A DNA stretch of 64,000 bases from Pantoea sp. Mb-10 (GCF_021272205.1 NZ_JAJSDX010000003.1:434001-498000), one strand, 5' to 3'. Positions 38,176 through 48,574 are shown, numbered from the stretch's first letter. Numbers and translations: made by a program. Notes: generated from the letters alone by a model not told the origin.

Positions 38176-39147
38176 ATGCAAACTGTTGGCACACCACTTC
38201 TTTGGGGCAGCTTCGCTGTCGTTGTGCTTATCATGCTGGCGATTGATCTCCTGCTTCAGGGTCGTCGCGGTGCACAAACCATGTCATTCAAACAGGCGGC
38301 CGTGTGGTCACTGGTTTGGGTCTCTGTTTCTCTGCTGTTTGCCGCGGCGTTTTGGTGGTATCTCGACGGCACCGCCGGACGAGAAGTGGCCACTGCGCAA
38401 ACGCTCGCGTTCCTCACCGGCTACGTGCTGGAAAAAGCGCTGGCGGTAGACAACGTTTTTGTCTGGCTCATGCTCTTTAGCTACTTTGCTATTCCTGCCC
38501 AACTGCAGCGCCGCGTGCTGATTTACGGCGTATTAGGCGCGATTATCCTGCGTACCGTGATGATTTTTGCGGGTAGCTATCTGGTGACGCAGTTTAGCTG
38601 GATCCTCTACATCTTCGGCGCATTCCTGCTGATTACCGGCGTGAAAATGGCCCTGGCCAAAGAGGATGACGAAAACGCCGTAGGGGATAAGCCGGTGGTG
38701 CGCTGGCTGCGCAAGCATCTGCGCATGACCGATAATCTGGAAGGCGAAAAATTCTTTATCCGCAAAAATGGCGTGCTGTTTGCTACCCCGCTGCTGCTGG
38801 TGCTGATTATGGTGGAGCTGAGCGATGTGATTTTCGCCGTTGATAGCATCCCGGCGATTTTTGCCGTGACCACCGACCCCTTTATCGTGTTGACCTCTAA
38901 CCTGTTTGCGATTCTCGGCCTACGCGCCATGTACTTCCTGCTCTCCAACGTGGCGGAACGCTTCTCCATGTTGAAATATGGCCTTGCCATCGTGCTGGTG
39001 TTCATTGGTATTAAGATGCTGATTGTGGAGTTTTACCACATTCCTGTGGCGGTCTCGCTCTCGGTGGTGGGCGTGATTCTGGGCGGTACGTTGTTGATTA
39101 ACGCCTGGGTTAACCACAGAAATGACCGAAAAGGGATATCGCAATAA
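38176..39147 (+). CDS. alx: Alx, TerC-family membrane protein (manganese homeostasis)
   Basis: A 323-residue integral membrane protein of the TerC family, very close to E. coli Alx. It opens [13 protein letters not shown] and has about nine helices, including the conserved [13 protein letters not shown] and [14 protein letters not shown] segments whose acidic residues are thought to bind metal. E. coli Alx is linked to Mn2+ export or balance and is induced at high pH. Expression is expected to depend on the riboswitch just upstream. Confidence 0.95.
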   Translation: MQTVGTPLLWGSFAVVVLIMLAIDLLLQGRRGAQTMSFKQAAVWSLVWVSVSLLFAAAFWWYLDGTAGREVATAQTLAFLTGYVLEKALAVDNVFVWLMLFSYFAIPAQLQRRVLIYGVLGAIILRTVMIFAGSYLVTQFSWILYIFGAFLLITGVKMALAKEDDENAVGDKPVVRWLRKHLRMTDNLEGEKFFIRKNGVLFATPLLLVLIMVELSDVIFAVDSIPAIFAVTTDPFIVLTSNLFAILGLRAMYFLLSNVAERFSMLKYGLAIVLVFIGIKMLIVEFYHIPVAVSLSVVGVILGGTLLINAWVNHRNDRKGISQ

Positions 39148-39156
39148 TCTTCTGCA

Positions 39157-39184
39157 GGGGCGTTAATCGCCCCGCTATTGTTTT
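39157..39184 (+). terminator. Terminator after alx
   Basis: GGGGCG / CGCCCC with a five-base loop is followed by a broken T-rich tract (GCTATTGTTTT), 9 nt past the alx stop codon. Confidence 0.7.
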
Positions 39185-39375
39185 GCCTGTGCCAATTTCC
39201 GCCTTTCATCGCTCTGTCACAAAACCCATCACCAGCAGATCAAAAACCCGATCTACCGCTCAACCACAGAATTATCTCTTTTCTCACTAACGCATTTCCT
39301 TATACTCCGCCGGGCAAACCGTTTAGCGCGGAGTAACCGCGCACGTCACCCATACCGCAATAAAAAGACCGTAAT

Positions 39376-40611
39376 ATGCAAAACACACTCTTAGGACGTC
39401 TGGGCGCGTTATTCGCAGGAAGCCTGGTGAAACAAATCATGATTGGCCTGATCGCAGGCGTGGCGCTGGCGTGGTTCTCGCACGATGCCGCGCTGGCCGT
39501 TGGGCTGCTCGGTGAACTCTTCGTGCGCGCGCTAAAAGCGGTGGCGCCGCTGCTGGTGCTGGTGCTGGTGATCGCTTCTATCGCCAACCACCAGCAGGGC
39601 CAGAAAACCAACATCCGCCCCATTATCCTGCTTTATCTCATCAGCACCTTTTTCGCTGCCGTTGTCGCCGTGATTTTCAGTCATCTGTTTCCCCAGACGC
39701 TGTCCATGAACGTGGGTGCCACGCAAATTACCCCGCCGTCAGGTATCGCCGCCGTGCTGCATGGCCTGCTCATGAGTATGGTCGCAAACCCTATAGACGC
39801 GCTGATGAACGCCAACTACATCGGCATTTTGGTATGGGCGTTAGGCTTAGGGTTAGCGTTTCGCCACGCCAGCCCCAGCAGCAAAGCCTTTCTGAATGAT
39901 GCCTCTCATGCGGCGACGTGGGTGGTACGCTGCGTGATTCGCTGCGCGCCGCTGGGCATCTTTGGCTTGGTCGCCTCCATCCTGGCCTCGACCGGCTTCG
40001 ACGCGCTGTGGGAGTACGCCAACCTGCTGGCGCTGCTGCTGGGCTGTATGCTGGTGATGGCGCTGGTGGTCAATCCCATGCTGGTGTGGCAGAAGCTGCG
40101 CCGCAATCCGTATCCACTGGTGTTCACCTGCCTGCGCGAAAGCGGCGTGACCGCCTTCTTTACGCGCAGTTCAGCCGCCAACATTCCGGTAAATATGGCG
40201 CTGGCTAAGCGTTTGAACCTGGACGAGGATACCTACTCGGTGTCGATTCCGCTGGGTGCGACCATCAGCATGGCGGGTGCCTCCATCACGATTACCGTGC
40301 TGACGCTGGCCGCCGTGCATACGCTCGGCATTGACGTGGACGTGCCCACCGCCATTCTGCTCAGCCTGGTGGCGTCGCTGTGCGCCTGTGGCGCCTCCGG
40401 TGTGGCGGGTGGATCGCTGCTGCTGATCCCCGTGGCCTGCAATATGTTTGGCATCCCCAACGATCTCGCCATGCAGGTGGTCGCGGTGGGCTTTATTATC
40501 GGCGTGCTGCAGGACTCCGCCGAGACGGCGCTGAACTCCTCCACCGATATTCTGTTTACCGCGGCGGTGTGTCAGGCCGATGCGGAACGCGGCGTGCGCG
40601 CCGCATCGTAA
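39376..40611 (+). CDS. sstT: Serine/threonine:sodium symporter
   Basis: A 411-residue DAACS-family (dicarboxylate/amino acid:cation) symporter that takes up Ser and Thr with Na+. Eight helices and re-entrant loops are expected; the family signatures are [14 protein letters not shown] (Ser-rich loop HP1) and the [11 protein letters not shown] / [12 protein letters not shown] segments. It keeps its E. coli position after alx. The start [10 protein letters not shown] agrees with homologues. Confidence 0.95.
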   Translation: MQNTLLGRLGALFAGSLVKQIMIGLIAGVALAWFSHDAALAVGLLGELFVRALKAVAPLLVLVLVIASIANHQQGQKTNIRPIILLYLISTFFAAVVAVIFSHLFPQTLSMNVGATQITPPSGIAAVLHGLLMSMVANPIDALMNANYIGILVWALGLGLAFRHASPSSKAFLNDASHAATWVVRCVIRCAPLGIFGLVASILASTGFDALWEYANLLALLLGCMLVMALVVNPMLVWQKLRRNPYPLVFTCLRESGVTAFFTRSSAANIPVNMALAKRLNLDEDTYSVSIPLGATISMAGASITITVLTLAAVHTLGIDVDVPTAILLSLVASLCACGASGVAGGSLLLIPVACNMFGIPNDLAMQVVAVGFIIGVLQDSAETALNSSTDILFTAAVCQADAERGVRAAS

Positions 40612-40623
40612 TCTCATCAAACA

Positions 40624-40646
40624 GGGCGCCCATTCGGCGCCCTTTT
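40624..40646 (+). terminator. Terminator between sstT and uxaA
   Basis: GGGCGCC / GGCGCCC with a five-base loop followed by TTTT on the plus strand ends sstT. The stem could also slow transcripts from the convergent uxaA operon. Confidence 0.8.
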
Positions 40647-40663
40647 CGCAGCAGCGCCGCGGT

Positions 40664-42154
40664 TTACAGCGTTACCCCACTTTTAAAAATCGCCAGTTCG
40701 CGAAAATCATTCACTTCATTGCGCGCCGGTTTGCCGTTGGCGATCGCCACGATCAGATCGACAAACTCGTTGAGCAGCGCAGACATGCTTACGCCTTCCA
40801 GCAGTTGCCCGGCGTTGAAGTCCATCCAGTGCGGTTTCTTCTGTGCCAACTCCGAATTGGTGGCGATTTTCACTGTCGGCACAAAGCCCCCGTAAGGCGT
40901 GCCGCGTCCGGTGGTGAACAGTACCATGTGGCAGCCAGCGCCCGCTAAGGCGCTGGTGGCAACCGCATCGTTGCCGGGCGCACTCAGCAGATTGAGGCCC
41001 GGCGTGGTGAGGCGCTCGCCGTACTTCAGCACATCCACCACCTGGCTCTGCCCCGCTTTTTGCGTACATCCCAATGACTTCTCTTCCAGCGTGGTGATGC
41101 CGCCCGCTTTGTTGCCGGGTGACGGATTTTCATAAATCGGCTGCTGGTGATCGATAAAGTAACGTTTGAAGTCGTTGATCATGGCTACCGTCTTCTCGAA
41201 CGTGGCCCGATCGCGGCAGCGGCTCATTAAGATGCGCTCGGCACCAAACATTTCGGGCACTTCCGTCAGCACCGTGGTGCCGCCGTTGGCAATCATTTGA
41301 TCGGAAAAACCGCCGAGCAGAGGGTTGGCGGTAATCCCCGAGAAGCCGTCTGAGCCGCCGCACTCCAGACCAAACTTGAGCTCACTGAGTTTACCGGATT
41401 CACGCCTGTCGTGGCGCATCACCGCGTAGAGGGCATGCAAACGGGCCACGCCGGCCTCGACTTCGTCATCCTGTTTCTGGCACTCCATAAACTGCACGCG
41501 CTCAGCGTCGTAGCCGCCCAAGGTCTGGCGGAAAATATCGACCTGGTTGTTTTCACAGCCCAGGCCAATCACCAGCACCGCGCCCGCATTGGGATGACGC
41601 ACCATGTTTTGCAGCATAGTGCGCGTGTTCTCATGATCCTGGCCCAGCTGCGAACAGCCAAACGGATGGCTGAACAGGTGAACGCCATCGATATCCGGCG
41701 CATCCTGGGTCTCTTTAAGGAAGCGGGTGACAATTTGCCGCGCAATGCCATTGACGCAGCCGACGGTGGGCAAAATCCACAGCTCATTGCGAATGCCCAC
41801 CTCACCCGTGGCACGCCGGTAGATCTGTACCTCACGATCGGCCGCCTGCGCGGGCAGCGTGAGAAAATCCGGCTGGTAGTCGTACGTGTCGACATCGCTA
41901 AGGTTGGTGCGGGCGTTACTGGAGTGAATCAGCTCACCGACCGCAATTTGCTGGGTAGCATGCGCAATCGGTAGGCCATATTTGATCACCAAATCAGCGA
42001 CGTTCAACGGCTGGAGCGCAAACTTATGGCCGCGGTCAATCGCCTGCGGCAGCGTAATCACCTCGCTGCCAATCGTGACCTGATGCTGAGCGGGCAACGC
42101 ACGCAGCGCAACAGCGACGTTATCACGGGTATGAATTCGAATCGCATCTTGCAT
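40664..42154 (-). CDS. uxaA: Altronate dehydratase
   Basis: A 496-residue enzyme (495 in E. coli) that converts D-altronate to 2-keto-3-deoxygluconate. It has a small N-terminal SAF-like domain (about 1-95) joined to the large UxaA catalytic domain with family motifs such as HPFGCSQLGQD, GLGCENNQ and GLECGGSDGFSG, where the cysteines and acidic residues hold iron. It is the last gene of uxaC-uxaB-uxaA, 4 nt after uxaB. Confidence 0.96.
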   Translation of the reverse strand: MQDAIRIHTRDNVAVALRALPAQHQVTIGSEVITLPQAIDRGHKFALQPLNVADLVIKYGLPIAHATQQIAVGELIHSSNARTNLSDVDTYDYQPDFLTLPAQAADREVQIYRRATGEVGIRNELWILPTVGCVNGIARQIVTRFLKETQDAPDIDGVHLFSHPFGCSQLGQDHENTRTMLQNMVRHPNAGAVLVIGLGCENNQVDIFRQTLGGYDAERVQFMECQKQDDEVEAGVARLHALYAVMRHDRRESGKLSELKFGLECGGSDGFSGITANPLLGGFSDQMIANGGTTVLTEVPEMFGAERILMSRCRDRATFEKTVAMINDFKRYFIDHQQPIYENPSPGNKAGGITTLEEKSLGCTQKAGQSQVVDVLKYGERLTTPGLNLLSAPGNDAVATSALAGAGCHMVLFTTGRGTPYGGFVPTVKIATNSELAQKKPHWMDFNAGQLLEGVSMSALLNEFVDLIVAIANGKPARNEVNDFRELAIFKSGVTL

Positions 42155-42158
42155 AGGG

Positions 42159-43607
42159 TTATCTCAGTTGTGCCAGCGCCGCCCGCATGCCATGGGTGAC
42201 GATATGTTGCAGATGTTGATGCACGGTGGCTTGCAGTCCGGGCCGCTGCGTGAGGTCTTCGCCCCAGTGTGCAGCGTCGCTGAGCGCAGCGTGCACCAGC
42301 TGATCCAGAGGCAACGTGCCCTGATGCACCGCTGACCACCCTGCAGCAAAGCGCTGTAGCCAGCGCGCATCGTCTTGTAATGTCCAGCGTCGATCGCCCA
42401 GCTCGCCTTGATAAAAAACCAGCAGTGCCGCAAAAGCAAAGGTCAGTCGAGGCGGCCAGACGCCGCTGTTCTGCTGCGCTTGCAGCAGTTGCGGCAGCAG
42501 GCGCGTGCGGAATTTCGTCATGCTGTTGAGCGCGATAGCGAGTAACGCATGGTGGATAAAGGGATTACGGAAGCGGCGCTGTACGGCATCGGCGAAGGCA
42601 TGCAGTTCAGGCGCGGGCAGATCCAGCGTAGGAATAATCTCTTCGCGCAGCAGCGCATCCACAAATGCCGTGACTGCCGGGTCGTCCATCGCCTCGCCCA
42701 CGCTGTCAATGCCTGCCAAATAGGCAACGGGCACCATCGCGGTATGTGCGCCGTTGAGGATCGCCACTTTCTGCGCCTTATAAGGCGTGATGTCCGCCAC
42801 CCGTTTCACCTCAGGCGCGAGCGCCGCCAGCTTGAGCTCCTGTTCCAGGGCTTCTGGCCCTTGAATCACAAATTGGTAATACACTTCGCCCGCCACCAAA
42901 AAGCGATCTTCATAGCCGAGCTGCGTCGCGATCGCCGCGCTGTCTGCCGGGAAGCCCGTGACGATGCGATCGACAAGCGTGTTGTAAAACGCACAGTGCG
43001 TCTGCACCCAGTCGATAAACGCCGAGGGAAGCTGCCAATGCTGACTGTATTGCAACACCCGTTCGCGCAGCGTATCGCCGTTATGGTCAATCAATTCGCA
43101 CGGCACAATCAGCCACCCTTTGTCGGCAGCCCCGGAAAAATGGCTAAAGCGCGCCCACAGTAGCTGCGTCAGCATGCCCGGAAAAGTCGCCGCGGGCGCA
43201 CCGTCCAGCCGATCTGCGGCGTCAAAAATAATGCCGGCCTCGGTGGTATTGGAAAACACAAAGCGCATCTGCGGTGCGCGTGCCAGCGCCAGGAAGTCCT
43301 CACATTGCTGCCACGGTTGGATCTCGCGGTTCAGGCTGCGAATCAGTCGGGTATCGCTGACCGCTTCACCCGCCGCGTTGAGGCCGCGAATCAGCGTGGT
43401 GTACAAACCATCCTGCTGGTTCAGCGTCTCTGCCACCTGACGATTACGCGGCCTCACCACCACCACCCCGGTATCAATGCCGTGATGCTCATTGAGCCAG
43501 TCGAGTTGCCAGTCGATAAAGGCGCGCAAGAAATTCCCTTCGCCAAACTGAATGGCCCGTTCGGTATAGCGCGCGCCGGGAAAGTTCTGCCGATTCAGAC
43601 GCTGCAT
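42159..43607 (-). CDS. uxaB: Tagaturonate reductase (altronate oxidoreductase)
   Basis: A 482-residue NADH-dependent enzyme of the mannitol/hexonate dehydrogenase family that reduces D-tagaturonate to D-altronate. It shows FGEGNFLRAFIDWQ near the N-terminus (nucleotide-binding region) and ILNGAHTAMVPVAYL in the catalytic domain. Its start overlaps the uxaC stop. In E. coli uxaB is at another locus, so its place between uxaC and uxaA is a real rearrangement that puts the three galacturonate steps in one transcript. Confidence 0.95.
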   Translation of the reverse strand: MQRLNRQNFPGARYTERAIQFGEGNFLRAFIDWQLDWLNEHHGIDTGVVVVRPRNRQVAETLNQQDGLYTTLIRGLNAAGEAVSDTRLIRSLNREIQPWQQCEDFLALARAPQMRFVFSNTTEAGIIFDAADRLDGAPAATFPGMLTQLLWARFSHFSGAADKGWLIVPCELIDHNGDTLRERVLQYSQHWQLPSAFIDWVQTHCAFYNTLVDRIVTGFPADSAAIATQLGYEDRFLVAGEVYYQFVIQGPEALEQELKLAALAPEVKRVADITPYKAQKVAILNGAHTAMVPVAYLAGIDSVGEAMDDPAVTAFVDALLREEIIPTLDLPAPELHAFADAVQRRFRNPFIHHALLAIALNSMTKFRTRLLPQLLQAQQNSGVWPPRLTFAFAALLVFYQGELGDRRWTLQDDARWLQRFAAGWSAVHQGTLPLDQLVHAALSDAAHWGEDLTQRPGLQATVHQHLQHIVTHGMRAALAQLR

Positions 43608-45025
43608 TACCCTTCTCCCAGCGCAATGCCGAAATAGTCACGCGCATTGTTAAAGCAAATATTTCGCACCATCTGCCCGAGCAGCGCCTCGTCGGCGGGC
43701 GCTTCACCGCGTACGACCCAGTTGCCCATCATTTGGCACAGCAGGCGGCGGAAATATTCATGGCGCGTATAGGAGAGGAAACTGCGGCTGTCGGTTAGCA
43801 TGCCAACAAAGCGGCTAAGCAGGCCCATCTGTGCCAGCTGCGTCATCTGTCGCTGCATGCCGTCGAGCTGATCGTTGAACCACCACGCGGAGCCAAATTG
43901 CATTTTGCCGGGCGTGCCTTCGCCCTGAAAATTGCCCGCCATGGTCGCCAGCACTTCGTTATCACGCGGGTTGAGGCAGTAGAGAATGGTTTTCGGCAGC
44001 GCATCCTGGCGATTCTGCGCATCCAGCAGCCGCGCCAGCGGGATCGCCAATGGCGCATCGTTAATGGAATCGAACCCGACGTCAGGACCGAGCAGGCCGT
44101 ACTGCCGCTGATTGGCATTGCGCAACGCGCCAATGTGATACTGCTGCGCCCAGCCGCGTTGGGCATATTCGCTGCCCAGCCATACCAGCACGGCGGTTTT
44201 AAACTGGGCGGTTTCGTGCGGCGACGGCGCTGCGCCCTGCAGGCGACGCGCGAGGATGCCGTCCAGCGTCGCGTCATCAGCCTCGGCAAACAGCACCACG
44301 TCCAGCGCGTGATCGGAAATTTTGCAGCCGTGCGCGGCGAAATGGTCAAGACGTTTTGCGAGTGCGCGACGCAAATCGTCAAAGCGCTGCACGCTGACGT
44401 CCGCGACCTGTTCTAAACGCGCGATCCACGGCAGGAACGTGTCCAGCTCGATATTAAACGCTTTATCTGGCCGCCAGCTCGGCAGCACCTTGATAGCAAA
44501 GCTGGCGTCCTCCGCCAGCGCGCGGTGGTGCGTTAAGTCATCCAGCGGATCGTCCGTGGTCCCCACCATCTTCACGTTCATCTGTTGCATGATGCCGCGC
44601 GCACTGAAGGCCTCCTGCGCCAGCCTCTCATTGCACGCATGCCAAACGCGATCGGCGCTCTCGGCATTCAGTAACACATCGGTGAGGCCAAACGGCCGGC
44701 GCAGTTCTAAATGCGTCCAGTGGTAGAGCGGATTGCCCAAGGTGTGCGGCACGGTGCGTGCCCAGGCGTCAAACTTTTCACGATCGCTGGCGCTGCCGGT
44801 GCAGAGCGCTTCTGGCTCACCGTTGGCCCGCATGGCACGCCACTTGTAGTGATCGCCCTTGAGCCAAATGTCATAAAGGTTAGTGAAGCGGTAATTCTCC
44901 GCAATCTGCTGCGGCGGCAGGTGGCAGTGGTAGTCAAAAATCGGCTGGTCTTTCGCATAATCGTGGTACAGACGGCGAGCAAACTCGCTATCGAGGAGAA
45001 AATCCTCACCCATAAATAACGACAT
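43607..45025 (-). CDS. uxaC: Glucuronate/galacturonate isomerase
   Basis: A 472-residue isomerase that turns D-galacturonate into D-tagaturonate and D-glucuronate into D-fructuronate. It belongs to the amidohydrolase-like superfamily; the [16 protein letters not shown] segment near residue 30 holds the metal-binding HxH. The ATG at 45025 ([11 protein letters not shown]) has GAGAGGA upstream and matches the E. coli N-terminus; a start at 45040 is less likely. It is the first gene of uxaCBA and divergent from exuT. Confidence 0.96.
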   Translation of the reverse strand: MSLFMGEDFLLDSEFARRLYHDYAKDQPIFDYHCHLPPQQIAENYRFTNLYDIWLKGDHYKWRAMRANGEPEALCTGSASDREKFDAWARTVPHTLGNPLYHWTHLELRRPFGLTDVLLNAESADRVWHACNERLAQEAFSARGIMQQMNVKMVGTTDDPLDDLTHHRALAEDASFAIKVLPSWRPDKAFNIELDTFLPWIARLEQVADVSVQRFDDLRRALAKRLDHFAAHGCKISDHALDVVLFAEADDATLDGILARRLQGAAPSPHETAQFKTAVLVWLGSEYAQRGWAQQYHIGALRNANQRQYGLLGPDVGFDSINDAPLAIPLARLLDAQNRQDALPKTILYCLNPRDNEVLATMAGNFQGEGTPGKMQFGSAWWFNDQLDGMQRQMTQLAQMGLLSRFVGMLTDSRSFLSYTRHEYFRRLLCQMMGNWVVRGEAPADEALLGQMVRNICFNNARDYFGIALGEG

Positions 45026-45063
45026 ACCTGTTCCTCTCAAGGTCGCGATCGGCTAATCCCTAA

Positions 45064-45081
45064 AAGTTATCATACCAATTT
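45064..45081. promoter_or_regulatory. ExuR/UxuR-like operator near uxaC
   Basis: AAGTTATCATACCAATTT matches 14 of 18 positions of the ExuR/UxuR palindrome AAATTGGTATACCAATTT. It lies 38 bp upstream of the uxaC start, where bound repressor would block transcription. Confidence 0.7.
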
Positions 45082-45101
45082 TAGCGATCGACAAAATTGT
45101 T

Positions 45102-45117
45102 TGCGATGCACTTCACA
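45102..45117. promoter_or_regulatory. CRP-like site near uxaC
   Basis: TGCGA-N6-TCACA matches the CRP consensus at 9 of 10 positions, about 77 bp upstream of uxaC and next to the ExuR-like operator. Confidence 0.65.
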
Positions 45118-45224
45118 ATAATGTCACTGCGCACAGGGATATATGGACAAAATCAGCCGCAAATATTGATTTTACTGCCGTTATTCAGGGGGTTAAGTTG
45201 AACGCACAGCGCATGCAGGGTTTT

Positions 45225-45240
45225 TGTGATGGCTTTCACC
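45225..45240. promoter_or_regulatory. CRP-like site near exuT
   Basis: TGTGA-N6-TCACC matches 9 of 10 CRP consensus positions and sits 4 bp before the second ExuR-like operator. Confidence 0.65.
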
Positions 45241-45244
45241 TTTT

Positions 45245-45262
45245 AAAGTTGTATAACAAGTT
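45245..45262. promoter_or_regulatory. ExuR-like operator near exuT
   Basis: AAAGTTGTATAACAAGTT matches 14 of 18 positions of the ExuR/UxuR palindrome and shares the GTATAACAA core with the site before exuR. It lies about 150 bp upstream of exuT. Confidence 0.7.
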
Positions 45263-45415
45263 AACCTCTCGCTTCATTGTTGCCAGTGTGCTGGCACAGG
45301 CAAGGAATCAGGCGGCTTTACCGCGCCTGCGGGCGTGAAGCAGCCGCTTCATGTGCAGTCCCGCTCCAGATAACAACAGCGGCTACGCCGCAACGACAAA
45401 CTGGAAGAGGTTAAA

Positions 45416-46717
45416 ATGCGTAAGATCAAAGGGCTACGCTGGTACATGATTGGGCTGGTGACGCTGGGTACCGTGCTCGGCTACCTGACGCGTAATACCA
45501 TCGCCGTGGCGGCGCCCACGCTGGAGACGCAGCTGGGCATTACCACGCAGCAATACTCCTATATCGTCGCCGCCTATTCGGCGTGCTATACCGTGATGCA
45601 GCCGGTCGCTGGCTATGTGCTCGATCTGCTGGGTACAAAAATTGGCTATGCGATGTTTGCCGTGCTGTGGGCTATTTTCTGCGCTGCTACCGCCATGGCG
45701 GGCAGCTGGGGCGGCTTTGCTCTGGCGCGTGGCGCCGTGGGGGCAGCGGAAGCCGCCATGATCCCGGCGGGATTAAAGGCCAGCAGCGAGTGGTTCCCCG
45801 CCAAAGAGCGTTCCGTGGCGGTGGGTTACTTCAACGTGGGCTCCTCAATCGGAGCCATGCTGGCGCCGCCGCTGGTGGTGTGGGCTATCGTGGCACACAG
45901 CTGGCAAATGGCGTTTATTATTACCGGCGTGCTGAGTTTTGTCTGGGCGATGTGCTGGCTGGTGTTTTATAAGCACCCGAAACAGCAAACGAAACTTAGC
46001 GAGGAAGAGCGCCATTACATCATCGCGGGCCAGGAGCTGCAGCACCAAACCGGCAACAGCAAAAAAATGTCGGCGCGCCAGATTCTGCGCAACCGGCAGT
46101 TTTGGGGCATCGCGCTGCCGCGCTTTTTGGCGGAACCGGCGTGGGGAACGTTTAATGCGTGGATCCCGCTTTTTATGTTCAAGGTGTATGGTTTTAACCT
46201 GAAAGAGATCGCGCTGTTTGCGTGGATGCCGATGCTGTTCGCCGATCTCGGCTGTATCGTAGGGGGGTATCTCCCCCCGCTGTTTCAGCGCTGGTTTGGC
46301 GTCAACCTGATTGTGTCGCGCAAAATGGTGGTCACGCTGGGTGCCGTGCTGATGATCGGTCCTGGCACCATCGGCCTGTTTACCAGCCCTTATGTGGCCA
46401 TTGGTCTGCTCTGCATCGGCGGATTTGCCCACCAGGCCCTTTCCGGCGCATTGATTACGCTCTCGTCAGACGTTTTTGGCCGTAATGAAGTGGCGACCGC
46501 CAACGGCTTGACGGGCATGGCAGCATGGACAGCCAGCACGATGTTTGCGCTGGTGGTCGGCGCTCTGGCGGATACGTTAGGCTTTAGTCCGCTGTTCGCC
46601 GCCCTGGCGGTGTTTGATCTGCTCGGCGCCTGCGTTATTTGGACCGTACTGAAAAATAAGCCTATCTCTGAACTGGAAACCGAGGTGGCCGCGCCTGCCG
46701 CCGCTGCGCGTACCTAG
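45416..46717 (+). CDS. exuT: Hexuronate MFS transporter
   Basis: A 433-residue major facilitator of the anion:cation symporter family that imports galacturonate and glucuronate. Twelve helices are evident from the hydrophobic pattern. The N-terminal YLTRNTIAVAAPTLE and the GAVGAAEAAMIPAGLKASSEWFP segment are typical of hexuronate permeases. It is divergent from uxaCBA, and GGAAGAGG lies before the ATG. Confidence 0.94.
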   Translation: MRKIKGLRWYMIGLVTLGTVLGYLTRNTIAVAAPTLETQLGITTQQYSYIVAAYSACYTVMQPVAGYVLDLLGTKIGYAMFAVLWAIFCAATAMAGSWGGFALARGAVGAAEAAMIPAGLKASSEWFPAKERSVAVGYFNVGSSIGAMLAPPLVVWAIVAHSWQMAFIITGVLSFVWAMCWLVFYKHPKQQTKLSEEERHYIIAGQELQHQTGNSKKMSARQILRNRQFWGIALPRFLAEPAWGTFNAWIPLFMFKVYGFNLKEIALFAWMPMLFADLGCIVGGYLPPLFQRWFGVNLIVSRKMVVTLGAVLMIGPGTIGLFTSPYVAIGLLCIGGFAHQALSGALITLSSDVFGRNEVATANGLTGMAAWTASTMFALVVGALADTLGFSPLFAALAVFDLLGACVIWTVLKNKPISELETEVAAPAAAART

Positions 46718-46722
46718 CGCTG

Positions 46723-46752
46723 ACGGGCTGGCTTCCGCCAGCCCGTTTCTTC
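46723..46752 (+). terminator. Terminator between exuT and exuR
   Basis: ACGGGCTGGC / GCCAGCCCGT, a 10-bp stem with a four-base loop, is followed by TTCTTCC. exuR has its own operator just downstream, so the two genes are probably separate transcripts. Confidence 0.8.
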
Positions 46753-46761
46753 CGCACAGCT

Positions 46762-46779
46762 AAAGTGGTATAACAACTC
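46762..46779. promoter_or_regulatory. ExuR-like operator upstream of exuR
   Basis: AAAGTGGTATAACAACTC matches 14 of 18 positions of the ExuR/UxuR palindrome and lies 25 bp before the exuR ATG, which suggests autoregulation. Confidence 0.65.
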
Positions 46780-46804
46780 AACGTTTTTTAATGCAGACCG
46801 CACC

Positions 46805-47578
46805 ATGGATTTGACCGAACCCCGACGTCTTTATCAACAGCTTGCCAGTGAACTAAAGCGCCGCATTGAAGCCGGTGAGTTTCAGGTGGGCGATAAACTG
46901 CCCGCCGAACGCGCGATCGCCGAAGAGAGCGAGGTGAGCCGCACCGTGGTGCGTGAGGCCATCATCATGCTGGAAGTGGAAGGCTACGTGGAAGTGCGCA
47001 AAGGCTCGGGCATCCATGTTATCAACACGCAGCAGCAGAACCGCATGATGACGCCGAGCCAGCTGGAGTTTGCCAGCTTTGGCCCTTTCGAGCTGCTTCA
47101 GGCGCGCCAGTTAATTGAGAGCAATGTCGCGGAGTTTGCCGCCACGCAGGTGACGCGCCAGGATATCCTGGCGCTCATGGCGATTCAGGAACATGCCCGA
47201 CGCGAAGATCACTTTCGCGACTCCGCGTGGGATATGCAATTTCACGTCCGTATTGCACAGTCAACGCAGAACAGCGCGCTGGCGGCCATTGTAGAAAAAA
47301 TGTGGCTGCATCGATTGCACAATCCCTATTGGCTGAAATTGCATGAGCACATTGATGCCCGCAACATCACCAGCTGGTGCGACGATCACGATCAGATTCT
47401 GAAAGCGCTGATGCGCAAAGATCCCGCCGCCAGCAAACTGGCGATGTGGCAACATCTGGAAAACACCAAGCAGATGTTGTTTGATGCCACCGCAGATGAT
47501 TTCGAATTCAACGTTGATCGCTATATGTTTGCGGACAATCCCGTCATTCTTCCTGAAGGCACCGAAAACCCGCAGTGA
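46805..47578 (+). CDS. exuR: Transcriptional repressor of hexuronate genes
   Basis: A 257-residue GntR regulator of the FadR subfamily. The N-terminal winged helix (about 5-75, [21 protein letters not shown] region) binds DNA. The C-terminal FCD domain (about 95-235) holds the metal/ligand pocket, with His and Asp residues as in the family. Tagaturonate or fructuronate is the known inducer of E. coli ExuR. Its targets here are likely the three operators around uxaC, exuT and exuR. Confidence 0.95.
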   Translation: MDLTEPRRLYQQLASELKRRIEAGEFQVGDKLPAERAIAEESEVSRTVVREAIIMLEVEGYVEVRKGSGIHVINTQQQNRMMTPSQLEFASFGPFELLQARQLIESNVAEFAATQVTRQDILALMAIQEHARREDHFRDSAWDMQFHVRIAQSTQNSALAAIVEKMWLHRLHNPYWLKLHEHIDARNITSWCDDHDQILKALMRKDPAASKLAMWQHLENTKQMLFDATADDFEFNVDRYMFADNPVILPEGTENPQ

Positions 47579-47633
47579 CTCCTCGCCATTTTCAGAATAA
47601 TCGGTCAGTTAATCTGCAATAATGTCAGCTCGT

Positions 47634-47676
47634 GTAAAACTCCTTTTGGCACGCTGTGTCAAAAGGTAAAACTCCT
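47634..47676. repeat. Direct and inverted repeats upstream of yqjA
   Basis: GTAAAACTCCT occurs twice, at 47634-47644 and 47666-47676, exactly 32 bp apart. Inside lies the inverted pair CCTTTTG (47642-47648) / CAAAAGG (47660-47666). The element sits in the 321-bp exuR-yqjA gap, which holds no gene. It could bind an envelope-stress regulator, but it does not fit the CpxR spacing (GTAAA-N5-GTAAA). Confidence 0.45.
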
Positions 47677-47899
47677 GTGCGACAGCGACTTTACGCTGTC
47701 TGGATACCTTTATTTTTGTTACAGTTATCGCCCTTTTCTTACCCTTTGCGACAGGGTTTAAAAAAGTCGCTGATTTAACAATCAATTCTGGAAGGAACCG
47801 GAACTCCCGCACAGGCGACCTATTAAAATTTATAACTCGTCTCAGCCTGCGCCCACGCCCCTAACCGGCACGTTTAACAATGATGTTCAGGAATGATTG

Positions 47900-48574
47900 A
47901 TGGATATTTTGCAGGCATTGCTGCATGCCTTGTGGCAGCAGGATTACGAAATGCTCTCCGATCCCACCCTGGTGTGGGCGATTTATGCCGTGTTGTTCAT
48001 GATTTTGTTTCTTGAAAATGGCCTGCTGCCTGCGGCATTTCTGCCGGGTGACAGCCTGTTGATTTTGGTGGGCGTGTTGATCGCCAAAGGCACTATGGGC
48101 TTCCCCCTTACGCTGTTGGTGCTCACGACAGGCGCCAGCCTTGGCTGCTGGGTCAGTTATATTCAGGGCCGATGGCTGGGTAACACGCCAACGGTACAGA
48201 AATGGCTTTCGCACTTGCCCGCGCAATATCATCAGCGCGCCCACAGTCTGTTTCACCGCCATGGACTCTCCGCGCTGTTGGTCGGCCGCTTCATTGCCTT
48301 CGTCCGTACCCTTCTGCCAACGATTGCGGGGTTATCAGGCCTGAGCAACACGCGCTTCCAGTTTTTTAACTGGGTGAGTGGCTTCCTGTGGGTGCTGATT
48401 TTAACCGTGCTGGGCTTCGCGCTGGGAAAAACCCCGCTTTTTCGCCGTTATGAAGATCAGCTGATGTTTTTATTGATGATGCTGCCGCTGGTGCTGCTGG
48501 TGGTTGGCCTCATCGGCTCGCTGGTTGTGCTGTGGCGTAAACGTCAGGCGACGCGCAATGGGAATTCACAGTGA
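47900..48574 (+). CDS. yqjA: DedA-family membrane protein YqjA
   Basis: A 224-residue polytopic inner membrane protein of the DedA family. The family motifs [16 protein letters not shown] and [19 protein letters not shown] are intact, including the acidic and arginine residues needed for activity. E. coli YqjA supports alkaline/osmotic tolerance and is thought to be a lipid carrier scramblase or proton-coupled transporter. I chose the ATG at 47900 over the TTG directly before it. Its stop overlaps the mzrA start. Confidence 0.93.
   Translation: MDILQALLHALWQQDYEMLSDPTLVWAIYAVLFMILFLENGLLPAAFLPGDSLLILVGVLIAKGTMGFPLTLLVLTTGASLGCWVSYIQGRWLGNTPTVQKWLSHLPAQYHQRAHSLFHRHGLSALLVGRFIAFVRTLLPTIAGLSGLSNTRFQFFNWVSGFLWVLILTVLGFALGKTPLFRRYEDQLMFLLMMLPLVLLVVGLIGSLVVLWRKRQATRNGNSQ

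Noticed and set aside
47609-47812. A 67-codon minus-strand ORF upstream of yqjA
   Set aside because: It lies over the repeat-bearing regulatory gap, has no ribosome-binding site and no recognisable feature.
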